The translations under genes were made by a program, and so were the position numbers. Below the pieces are notes generated by a model. It ran no database searches. It was not told the origin of the DNA and worked only from the letters and a program-made list of their open reading frames with translations. This document shows, one piece after another, positions 18,799 through 27,400 of a stretch of 64,000 nucleotides of DNA. Positions within the stretch are counted from its first letter, which is position 1, and the number at the start of each line of letters is the position of its first letter. The stretch covers positions 27,058 to 91,057 of the forward strand of contig NZ_FUKI01000101.1 in NCBI RefSeq assembly GCF_900163755.1, given 5' to 3'. The DNA comes from Crenothrix polyspora (GTDB taxonomy: Bacteria > Pseudomonadota > Gammaproteobacteria > Methylococcales > Methylomonadaceae).

Positions 18799-19752
18799 AT
18801 GATTCATTCATCTTTTAAAAAACTAGCGCTGTGTTCATTCGTTAGCCTGTTTGCAAGCCAAGCTTACGCACACACCGGTGTAAGAGACCAAGTTGACGAA
18901 GGTAAGCCCAGTTTCAATGGCTTTACTATTGGCCATGGTTGCTCAGGCTCTGAAGGCGCGGCCTATGCGGAGCAATACCCTGTGCTTGGGCAATCTGCTG
19001 TATTTCCTTTGTTAGATAACGTGGTGTGGCGAAAAAATGGTGCAAAAACAATCGGTGGTGATGGTGGCAACGTCATTGAGGCGGGTACAACATTAAAATT
19101 AGGTGTAACAGGTTTTGCAGGCTTAAGTTCGGCTTTTCGCACTAGCCAAGAAATCGTCGATAGACTAGGCAATGTTCATGCTTTGCATTGGAGTAAAGGG
19201 GCAATGGAACCTAAATTAAACACGGTTACACCGTTTAAAATAACTGCGCCACTGATTGCTGATAACTGTGTAAAAAGCTTAAAAGTGCGCATTGGGGTTA
19301 TCAATTGGTGTGATTTGGGTAGAAATGCGGCTACTGATGCAAAAGGGCCGTATTTACAACCCAAAGATGCCTTTGGCGATACAGTACCCAGAGTGACAGG
19401 CTTTGATAACGGCGGAATACAGCGTAATGTACCGGGTGCAAGTGTGTATACCAAAATGCCAGCGGGTAATGGCGATAATAACCGTGCAGATTGGTGGTTC
19501 CCAGTGCTAGAAGGTGGCAGCAAATTGTATAACGATGTAGATTTATTGCAAAAAGATACTCCTGCAACAGCCACTGCCGCCGCCAGCCCTGCTTTTTGGA
19601 CAACAATGACGATTAATAATAGTGCTGCTGATATTGCTAAGTGTACAGGTACGCCGGTGGATGTAAGCGTTGAGCCTTTGGGGGTAGATTTTGATACTTA
19701 CTTAACCGCGCGCAACACACAACCCTTTACCAAAGGCAGTATAAATTTCTAA
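18799..19752 (+). CDS. Secreted protein with predicted N-terminal histidine, unknown
   Basis: The 317-residue product has a clear Sec signal peptide; cleavage after AYA (residue 24) leaves histidine as first residue (HTGVRDQ). The mature part contains FTIGHGCSGSEGAAYAEQY, several cysteines (HGCSG, DNCVK, NWCDL, AKCTG) that could form two disulfides, and no membrane segment. The mature His and the HGC-S segment recall copper-binding secreted proteins such as the YcnI/DUF1775 group, whose N-terminal His binds copper; that similarity is weak and by eye only. The next gene also encodes a protein with a predicted N-terminal His, so the two may act together. Confidence 0.75.
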   Translation: MIHSSFKKLALCSFVSLFASQAYAHTGVRDQVDEGKPSFNGFTIGHGCSGSEGAAYAEQYPVLGQSAVFPLLDNVVWRKNGAKTIGGDGGNVIEAGTTLKLGVTGFAGLSSAFRTSQEIVDRLGNVHALHWSKGAMEPKLNTVTPFKITAPLIADNCVKSLKVRIGVINWCDLGRNAATDAKGPYLQPKDAFGDTVPRVTGFDNGGIQRNVPGASVYTKMPAGNGDNNRADWWFPVLEGGSKLYNDVDLLQKDTPATATAAASPAFWTTMTINNSAADIAKCTGTPVDVSVEPLGVDFDTYLTARNTQPFTKGSINF

Positions 19753-19881
19753 TATTTTTGAGATTTACACCAAATTAGTAACAGACGGTATTTAAATCAG
19801 GCCTGTCAGATTTTAAAAGTTTGCCAGGTCTATCGCCGTTATTCACGGCGATTGAAATAGTGTTTCAACCAAGAGATTAGT

Positions 19882-20343
19882 ATGAAAAACTTTTTTAAAA
19901 GCGTAATGTTAATTATGGGGCTGATGACTGTTGCCGACTGTGTATTAGCGCATAGCCAAACCGGTAGCCTGGGTAAAAAAACCACAGGTGCAGCGGCAAC
20001 AGATGTTTATCTCATTAATTGTTTTGATGATGAAAGTGGTGCAGGGATACCTAACAAAATTTTTGTTCATGTTAAAGACAATGCGCCTAAGTTAGCTTCA
20101 GAAATAAGTGTGCAGATTATTAAAAGTGGATTAGCCAGTGTACCGAGTATTGATAAAGTTGATGCTGATGCCGGTTACAGTCCGGCTGCCAGTTTGACAA
20201 AAGGTGCAGGGGATTACACTGTTTTAGTCAATAAATCTGCCACCACCGCAAAAGGGCTAGAGAACTATGCGCTTGAGTTTCATTGTCAATCCGCTAGTGG
20301 GGTACATACCGGTACAGAATGGACGATGACACAAAACCAATAG
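19882..20343 (+). CDS. Second secreted protein with predicted N-terminal histidine
   Basis: A 153-residue exported protein; the signal peptide (core LIMGLMTVADCVLA) should be cut after VLA, giving a mature N terminus HSQTGSLGKK. The mature domain, about 130 residues, has two cysteines (YLINCFDDESG and EFHCQSASG) probably disulfide-linked, and alternating strands typical of a beta sandwich. No family recognised. It follows the larger His-first gene by about 130 bases; a small hairpin (ATCGCCG-TTATTCA-CGGCGAT around 19832-19852) lies between, so expression may be coordinated or separate. Confidence 0.72.
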   Translation: MKNFFKSVMLIMGLMTVADCVLAHSQTGSLGKKTTGAAATDVYLINCFDDESGAGIPNKIFVHVKDNAPKLASEISVQIIKSGLASVPSIDKVDADAGYSPAASLTKGAGDYTVLVNKSATTAKGLENYALEFHCQSASGVHTGTEWTMTQNQ

Positions 20344-20382
20344 CGGGTTTATTGGCTTGTTGCGTAATTAACTATCTGACCG

Positions 20383-20799
20383 TTAAGGTTTTTTGGCGAT
20401 CACCAAAAGCCCTGCAATAATTAACAAAGCGCCCATAATGACACGGACGCTAATGGTTTCTTTTAGCAACAGCCAAGCCAGGATAATCGCCACGACAACA
20501 CTGCCTTTATCAATCAGAGCAACAGTAGCCACATCACCCAGTTTTAGTGCTTTGTAATAAAAAATCCATGACAATGTTGTGGTTAAGCCAGATGCTCCCA
20601 ACCACGTTATATTACTGCGGGTGAGCGTAGACCACTCGTGCAATGGCACGGCAACCGCAGCAAAGCCCAATACCAACACACTGACGAATAAAGTACGAAC
20701 GCTTAAGCCCAGTTCGCCGGAGATGCCGGTTAAGCCCACTTTTGCAATGACTGAGGTAAAGCCAGCAAAAAACATCGACAGCACTGCGAACTTTAGCAT
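20383..20799 (-). CDS. EamA-like transporter, single-domain
   Basis: The 138-residue protein is one EamA domain with about five helices (FAVLSMFFAGFTSVIAKVGL at the start; GDVATVALIDKGSVVVAIIL, then LAWLLLKETISVRVIMGALL at the end), whereas classic drug/metabolite transporters have two fused copies in about 300 residues. Half-size EamA proteins are known and work as dimers. The substrate cannot be predicted. It lies on the minus strand just downstream of the RNase T2 gene (48-base gap) and is possibly co-transcribed. Confidence 0.85.
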   Translation of the reverse strand: MLKFAVLSMFFAGFTSVIAKVGLTGISGELGLSVRTLFVSVLVLGFAAVAVPLHEWSTLTRSNITWLGASGLTTTLSWIFYYKALKLGDVATVALIDKGSVVVAIILAWLLLKETISVRVIMGALLIIAGLLVIAKKP

Positions 20800-20847
20800 T
20801 TCAGAACTGTGTCTGTGTGTTGTAAGGCAAAGATAAAGCGCGTTAAC

Positions 20848-21486
20848 TTAACGCACATTACGTATCAAAAAATTAGCACGGCCACAACTTAACCGGCTAC
20901 GACGCTGTATATCAATACCGCAAGTTTTGGCGGTTTGGCCTTTTTTGTCAAAACAAACATAGATTTCTTGTAAAAAACGCCCCCCGTCTACACAAGAAAA
21001 GGCAATCGCATTTTTAGTTAGCTTTGGGTTGTCGACCAATATTAATTCATTGAGCTGTGCGCTGGTTACGCGTAGGGGTTTGGTCAAATTTTGCAAAACA
21101 CGGGGTATCAGCACCGATTGTTTCAAATTTTGGGATAGATCTAAATAATCGCGTGGAGACAATTCTGAACATGTGCCGTGTTTTAGCCATTCGTGTACGG
21201 CTAATTTGGCGCTGGGGTAAAGTGTTGCAAAACTATCCAGTAAGCTTTTAGGCAATAATTCTTTACTGCACGATTGTGGATAGCCTTTATCATATTGTGG
21301 CCATAAGCCATGCAGTACCGCGCCATAGTTGCGCATACATTGATTATCTTTAGGGTGTGTAGAGCAAAATTCCGGTGACCAAGACAGACTTAACACGTAA
21401 TAATCAAATGGTTTTTTGGCGGCGGCATTTGTGGTTGGTATGCACAGTGTTGCTAAAATCAATAAGCTATTCAGTAGGTATTTCAT
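20848..21486 (-). CDS. Ribonuclease T2 family protein (RNase I-like), periplasmic
   Basis: A 212-residue exported endoribonuclease. The signal peptide runs to about residue 23. Both catalytic segments are intact: CAS-I as LHGLWPQYDKG and CAS-II as VHEWLKHGTCS, each with its histidine. YVLSLSWSPEFC at the mature N terminus is also family-typical, and several cysteines probably form disulfides. These enzymes cut RNA non-specifically through 2',3'-cyclic phosphates, and in E. coli the periplasmic form is RNase I (rna). Start ATG at 21486. Confidence 0.93.
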   Translation of the reverse strand: MKYLLNSLLILATLCIPTTNAAAKKPFDYYVLSLSWSPEFCSTHPKDNQCMRNYGAVLHGLWPQYDKGYPQSCSKELLPKSLLDSFATLYPSAKLAVHEWLKHGTCSELSPRDYLDLSQNLKQSVLIPRVLQNLTKPLRVTSAQLNELILVDNPKLTKNAIAFSCVDGGRFLQEIYVCFDKKGQTAKTCGIDIQRRSRLSCGRANFLIRNVR

Positions 21487-21738
21487 GGTTAATCTCTTGG
21501 GTTATTGGGCTACCAATTTAATACGCGAAAAAATGTAGGTTGAGCTGCCTGCGTGAGGGGTATTGTTTTTTCAGCTTTAAGTCATCGCGGGTTATTGCGT
21601 ATTTATCGTTAATTTCTACGGTTAAAAGCTAAAGTATGCAGCCAAGAAAAATAGTTTTATGGTGGTGTGTTGATTAATTCAGCAAGTCAGCAAAAACTAT
21701 AATAAGATAGCAACTGTTTCATTTTAACAGAGCTTACT

Positions 21739-22080
21739 ATGTATCGCTTTATTCTCCTTAGTCTTTTGGCATTCCCTGTGTTTGCAGATGAAGAACAACC
21801 CCCCGTGCTTGAGGCCGTGCCTGAGGAGGCACCGGAGTCGCCCGCAGTGGTAGAAAGTGGCGAAGAAATGGAGCCAGACATTACTATCGTACGTAAGGCC
21901 AAGAAAACTATACAGGAATATCGTAGGGGCGGTAAGCTGTATATGATAAAGGTGATACCTGACATTGGTCCGCCGTATTATTTTATGGATACCAATGGGG
22001 ATGGCAAGATGGATGTGCGGCGCAGCGAATTAGACAGAGACAGTAATATTAATATGTGGAAACTGCTGGAGTGGCATTAA
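21739..22080 (+). CDS. DUF2782 family protein, exported
   Basis: This 113-residue protein has a short signal peptide (FILLSLLAFPVFA) and, after a Glu/Pro-rich linker (about 18-48), the DUF2782 domain: EPDITIVRKAKKTIQEYRRG, KLYMIKVIPDIGPPYYFMDT, and the ending NMWKLLEWH. The family is small, periplasmic, beta-rich, and seen in gammaproteobacteria, where I recall it lying upstream of polA in some genomes; function unknown. Here no polA is adjacent. It is followed by a repeat-rich 1 kb intergenic region. Confidence 0.85.
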   Translation: MYRFILLSLLAFPVFADEEQPPVLEAVPEEAPESPAVVESGEEMEPDITIVRKAKKTIQEYRRGGKLYMIKVIPDIGPPYYFMDTNGDGKMDVRRSELDRDSNINMWKLLEWH

Positions 22081-22317
22081 GTCAGTGACGCTCACATAGC
22101 CGTTATGCCTTGTTTTACTGCGATTACCTCGCGTATGTTTTCGCTCCAAAGGTTTGTATTTTTTCCTTAGCGAGTTAGTAAACAGCCGTACGCCGTTGAA
22201 GAATAGCCATTGCTCACTTGATGCCGATCTGGCGTGACATTGTGCTTATGACCTGCTGGTAGCAAATCACAAAATCCCGCGCCAAACTTTGAACACCCTC
22301 CCAATATTTAAAATCTA

Positions 22318-22512
22318 CTAAGGAACGCGCACGAAATAACTTGAGCAAGTTCATGCTTCGACAGGCTCAGCACGAACGGTGGTGGCGTTTAAGTTGTTCA
22401 AGTTATTTCATGCACGTTCCTTAGGGCAGTTACAGCCACCGTTCGTGCTGAGTTTGTCGAAGCATGAACGGCACACTTCGACAAGCTCAGTGCGAACGGT
22501 TACGCTGTAACT
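22318..22512. repeat. Dispersed palindromic repeats, copy 2 (insert element plus half of the outer element)
   Basis: The 107-base palindrome CTAAGGAACG...CGTTCCTTAG (22318-22424) is the same element that is nested inside the copy at 18018. Directly after it, 22426-22512 repeats the AGTTACAGCC...GCTGTAACT core with the CTTCGACAAGCTCAG arms, but here the outer TACAGCGTTTTCA borders are missing. It is therefore a partial outer element next to a whole inner element, at the left edge of the G+C-rich biosynthetic cluster. Confidence 0.88.
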
Positions 22513-23129
22513 AACGGTAACTCAGAGGTTTTTCACGCAAAATTTCATATCAAAAAATAACAATAATGTCAATAGTAATAATGCACTTTATTTGAGGTAA
22601 TAATACCATTGACTTTATTTTTGTATGCTCTAACATCTAAAATAACGTACTTATTTACTTACAGGTATAAAAAATGTAAACTGAATTTACACAAATTAGC
22701 TGAACAGTCGTATTAATCATTAAAATATATTAATTTAATGTCAAATTGTTAATGGTTAGCAGGGTTTTTTTGTGTACATAGTTTAAATTAGCGACTAAGC
22801 GTTCTTTAGTTTCCTGTAATAGCCTCGTATAATCGGGAGTAGTTTATATAAAAATATTATTTATTTGTTAAATTTATTTACTAAGTGTAGTAATTAGCAT
22901 GTTTTATGTTAAGTAAAACACTGATCCTTATAGGGGAGTTAGTGCATAAATACAGCGTTTTCACTATTAATACATACGCTCTAGGTTTTAAGATCAGTCT
23001 CTGCCTGATCCTCATTTAGGTGTAATCAACTTGATATAAAAATGCTGTATAAAAATTAAGCCAAACAATAGGGAGATGTATGAGTACTAAAAAACCTAAC
23101 GTATAGTTAACTAAATTTTGGAGAAGATC
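22513..23129. other. Leader region of the biosynthetic cluster
   Basis: About 600 AT-rich bases precede the aminotransferase gene. Visible items: a promoter-like TTGACT-16-TAACAT at 22609-22636; an isolated TACAGCGTTTTCA at 22951-22963 with a degenerate partner (AAAATGCTGTA) near 23039, looking like the border of a decayed repeat copy; a small GATCAG...CTGATC hairpin near 22991; and an eight-codon frame MSTKKPNV (23080-23106) behind GGGAG. The true transcription start is not determinable by eye. Confidence 0.45.
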
Positions 23130-24473
23130 ATGGCTGTTTCTATCAAGTTGGTAAGCAATGAAATCATAATACCCTACAAAACAAAATTAGAACCTGTCTC
23201 AGCAGTAACTGAGTTAAGCGCATTCCATTTGGAGTCTCAGGCACGCAGCTATTGCCGTCACTTCGACACGACATTTGTTAGCGCCTCTGGCAGCTACATG
23301 ACAGATGCAACAGGCCGCCACTTTATTGATTTCTTAGGTGGAGCTTCCGCTCTCAACTACGGCCACAATGACCCCGACATGGTTCAAGGGCTTATTAACT
23401 ATCTTGTTGCAGGGGGCGTAGCGCATAGCCTAGACTTGCACACTTGGGCTAAAGCACGCTTTATTGATGCCTTTAATCACCTTATACTCGCCCCCCGTTC
23501 GTTATCGTACCGACTTCAATTTACAGGACCTACAGGTACGAACGCTGTTGAAGCCGCGCTCAAGCTGGCTCGAAAGGTAACAGGCCGCACCGAAATCATT
23601 GCTTTCACCCAGGGGTTTCATGGTATGTCACTGGGGGCGCTCGCCGCCACCGGAAACCGCCATCACCGGATGGGCTCTTCTATCCAGCTTCCAGGAGTCA
23701 TGCGGGCTTTTTACGATGGCTATTTTGGTGCCGAAATAGACACGGCGGCCATGTTGGATAAAGCCCTCAGCGACCCATCAAGCGGCTTTGATGCCCCAGC
23801 GGCTATCTTGCTGGAAACTGTGCAAGGAGAAGGTGGGCTGAATACGGCTTCCGCCGCGTGGATGAAGAAGATTGCCGATATTGCAAAACGGCACGGTGCC
23901 TTGCTTATTATTGATGATATCCAGGCTGGCTGTGGTCGCACCGGCAGCTTCTTCAGCTTCGAGCCACTGGGCATAGACCCCGATATTGTCGTGCTGTCCA
24001 AGTCTTTGTCTGGCTTTGGCTTACCGCTGTCGCTGGTGTTGATTCGTCCGGAACACGACCAATGGTTACCCGGCGAACACAATGGCACTTTCCGGGGCAA
24101 CAATCACGCATTTGTGACAGCGACTGTCGCATTAGAAAAGTTCTGGGCTAACAATGCACTGATGTCTGATGTACAAAGACGCGGCACTTTGATCGTCGAT
24201 GCGCTTGAAGAAATGGCAAACTATGTTCCAGGTTCACGTATTAAAGGACGCGGTATGATGCTGGGTCTCGATGTGGGTGATGGCGCACTGGCTGCAAAAA
24301 TCTCAAAACGTTGTTTTGCTGATGGTCTTATTATTGAGACAGCAGGCGCTCGTGGTCAAGTCGTCAAAATTTTGGCACCTTTAACAACACCTGACGCAGT
24401 ACTTGCCGAAGGCTTGTCGATTGTAAATGTCGCCATCGCCAAGGAGATGTCCAAGCTAGGAGCGAAGTCATGA
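23130..24473 (+). CDS. EctB-type diaminobutyrate--2-oxoglutarate aminotransferase
   Basis: A 447-residue class III PLP aminotransferase of the EctB/DAT type, converting L-aspartate semialdehyde to L-2,4-diaminobutyrate with glutamate as amino donor. Family features are GRHFIDFLGGASALNYGHND, QFTGPTGTNAVEAALKLARK, FTQGFHGMSLGALAATGN, ETVQGEGGLN, IIDDIQAGCGRTGSFFSFE and the PLP lysine K291 in VVLSKSLSGFGLPLS. The ATG at 23130 follows TTGGAGAAG. No ectA or ectC is present, so ectoine is not the product; instead the stop overlaps the start of a Pls-like synthetase by four bases, which points to monomer supply. Substrate choice is inferred from family and context. Confidence 0.9.
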   Translation: MAVSIKLVSNEIIIPYKTKLEPVSAVTELSAFHLESQARSYCRHFDTTFVSASGSYMTDATGRHFIDFLGGASALNYGHNDPDMVQGLINYLVAGGVAHSLDLHTWAKARFIDAFNHLILAPRSLSYRLQFTGPTGTNAVEAALKLARKVTGRTEIIAFTQGFHGMSLGALAATGNRHHRMGSSIQLPGVMRAFYDGYFGAEIDTAAMLDKALSDPSSGFDAPAAILLETVQGEGGLNTASAAWMKKIADIAKRHGALLIIDDIQAGCGRTGSFFSFEPLGIDPDIVVLSKSLSGFGLPLSLVLIRPEHDQWLPGEHNGTFRGNNHAFVTATVALEKFWANNALMSDVQRRGTLIVDALEEMANYVPGSRIKGRGMMLGLDVGDGALAAKISKRCFADGLIIETAGARGQVVKILAPLTTPDAVLAEGLSIVNVAIAKEMSKLGAKS

Positions 24474-27400
24474 GCCGCGCCTATGAGAGAACTCGCAGTG
24501 CAAACATCCAGATAGAGGGTGAGTCGGCAAACTATTCACCTTCTTGGCAACTGAAGCACGTCCCTATTCGCGGCCCTGTGGAAGCGGATAATTGCCAAGA
24601 AGCCGCCGTATTAGTCAGTGCTCGTCATTGGAACAACGTCTATCCAGTGGGCGAACGTTTCCACGATGTGTTTGAGCGTAGGTGTTTGCAATTTGGGGAG
24701 GCGGCTTACCGTCATCTTGCAATAGATTATGGTGAGGTCGCGGTTACTTACTCCGAAGTGCTTGATAGAGCCAATCGTCTTGCGCGATTCTTCGAAGCGC
24801 ACGGTGTCACCGCTGGCGCACGCATTGCTCTGTTGCTTGATAGATCTATTGATTCTTATGCGGCCGTGCTGGCGGCATCAAAAATCGGCGCAGCCTATGT
24901 GCCGCTAGACACCTCATTTCCGACCGACCGCATCCACTTTATGCTGGAGGATAGTACCGTCAGCGTGGTTATCACCTTGCGTGGTTTCGCCAATCGATTC
25001 ACAGGAGTCAATGCGACAGTTTTATCATTGGATGCGTGTTATGATGACATAGACGCACTTTCAGCAGCGCCGTTTAAACCGGTCATCAATCAAATAGCCA
25101 CTGATCCGCTGGCCTATATTATTTATACGTCGGGTTCGACTGGCCGTCCTAAGGGTGTGCCTATCCGGCATTCAAGCATTTGTAATTTCATCCACATCGC
25201 ATCGGCACTTTATGGCTATGTGCCATCGGATCGAGTCTATCAGGGCATGACGATTGCATTCGATTTCTCGTTTGAGGAATTGTGGGTTCCCCTTGCCGCA
25301 GGGGCTACGCTGGTGCCCGCGCCGTCACAAGCCAAGTTGATCGGTAGCGACTTGACGGATTTTCTTACCACCCGTAATGTAACAGCGCTGTGCTGCGTCC
25401 CTACTTTGTTGGCAACCCTTGAACCCGTTCTACCACAACTGCGTTTCCTGCTGGTTTCCGGCGAAGCGTGCCCTAGCGATGTTGTCGCCAAGTGGCTTAT
25501 ACCTGGGCGACGTGTGTTGAATGCCTATGGGCCAACCGAGACCACAGTTACCGCTACTTGGTCGTTACTTGAACCGAACAAACCTATTACCATCGGCGGG
25601 CCATTGCCCACTTATTCCGTGGTCATTATTGATCCCGATACACGACAGGCGCTTGAAGCTGGGGAAGCCGGTGAGATTTGCATAGCGGGTGTTGCATTAT
25701 GTGACGATTATGTGAACCGGCCAGATCAGACGGCGCGGGCTTTCATCCCTGACTTTTTAGGTTTACCAGACAACCCTTGTGGGCGGCTGTACCGCACCGG
25801 AGATTTGGGGCGCATTAATGCCAGCAACGAAATTGAATACCTTGGCCGGATAGACACCCAGGTGAAAATTCGCGGTTACCGTATCGAACTGTCCGAGATA
25901 GAATCAGTAGCGCGGGGTGTACACGGTGTTGATCAAGTGGTCGTACAACCGTTCGATCCCGATGGTACTGGCACAATACTTGCCGCTTATCTCACCGCAA
26001 TGCGAGCTGACGAACAACTCGACATGGCTCATATTGATGCTGCGCTGCGTGCGGCACTGCCAACTTACATGGTGCCGGCTTACTACAGCCAGTTAGATGA
26101 GATTCCGCTTTTAGCCAGTGGCAAGGCTGACCGGAACGCATTACAACCGCCGTCAGGTAGCAAATTTTCCGCAACCAGCGCTGAATTAGTCGAGCCGCGA
26201 ACGGCACGGGAAGGTGAACTTGCCTTGTTGTTAGCCGATGTTTTAAAACGCGAGCAGGTTTCTGTGACGGCCAATTTTTTTGATGAACTGGGTGCCGATT
26301 CCTTGAGCATGGCAGCTTACGCCACGGTTATTCGCAAACAACTGGGTTTGCGCCGGGTTTCTATGCGGCAGCTTTATGAACACCCGTCGATAGCTGATCT
26401 TGCCATCGCCTTGGATAAGCTATCGATAGTGGCTAAGGTTAGCCCCTCCCCTGAGGCAGAGGTAACCAAGCCAGATGCGGTCAAGCCAGAGGAAGCCGTA
26501 TCCGCAGAACCCTTCAGGCCAGCAGGTGTAAAGCGCGCCGCCGAACGTCACGGTGTAGCGCCGCACATAGCCTCGAATGCCGCACGTTTCGCAACGGCTA
26601 TTGCCCAGATTGCCGTCTATGCCATCGCATTGTTTTTAAGCGAGTTGGCGATAGTGGCGGCTTTCCATTGGGTTAGCGCCGGTGTAGGCTTTGTTGATAT
26701 CTACCTGCGTACGGTTTTGTCAACAAGCAGTATTTTTTTTGGCACAGCCGCCATATTGATTGCCACCAAGTGGCTGGTCATGGGCCGGTTTACTACCGAA
26801 CCTATTCCGCTGTGGAGCTTGAAATACCTGCGCTTTTGGATTGCGCGGATGGCTATTCAGGGAAATCCGTTAATCCTTTTTGTCGGTACATCCATCTATT
26901 CAGATTACTTACGCTTGCTCGGTGTGCGGGTTGGCAAGGGGGCTATTATTCTCACCCCTACACCGCCTATTTGTACTGACCTTGTCAGTATCGGCGCGCA
27001 CAGTGTTATCCGGCAAGATGCCTTGCTCCCAGGTTATACCGCCTGTAATGGCTACCTGTATCCTGGCACTATCAGTATCGGTTCCAATGTCCTCATTTGT
27101 GAAGCCACCTTACTTGATATCTTCACCGCCATCGGTGACGGCAGCCAGCTTGGCACTACATCGGCGCTACTTGAGGGACAGGCTGTTCCGGCAGGTTGTG
27201 TTTACCAGGGGGCACCCGCAGAACCGTCAAAATCTAATTTTGACCGTGTTGCGTCTTGTCCGGTGTCAAAGTCGCGTGAGATTTTTTATACAACCTTGCA
27301 ACTTCTTACCCATTGCCTTGTTGCAGTGCCTGCTACAGTAATGGTTGTGTCACTGTTGTTTTATGCAATCATTGCGGCAGTCGGCCTGAATATACATTTG

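Noticed and set aside
23130..24473. Ectoine biosynthesis (ectB)
   Set aside because: No ectA, ectC or ectD is adjacent; the gene is coupled to a Pls-like synthetase instead, so only the aminotransferase step is shared.
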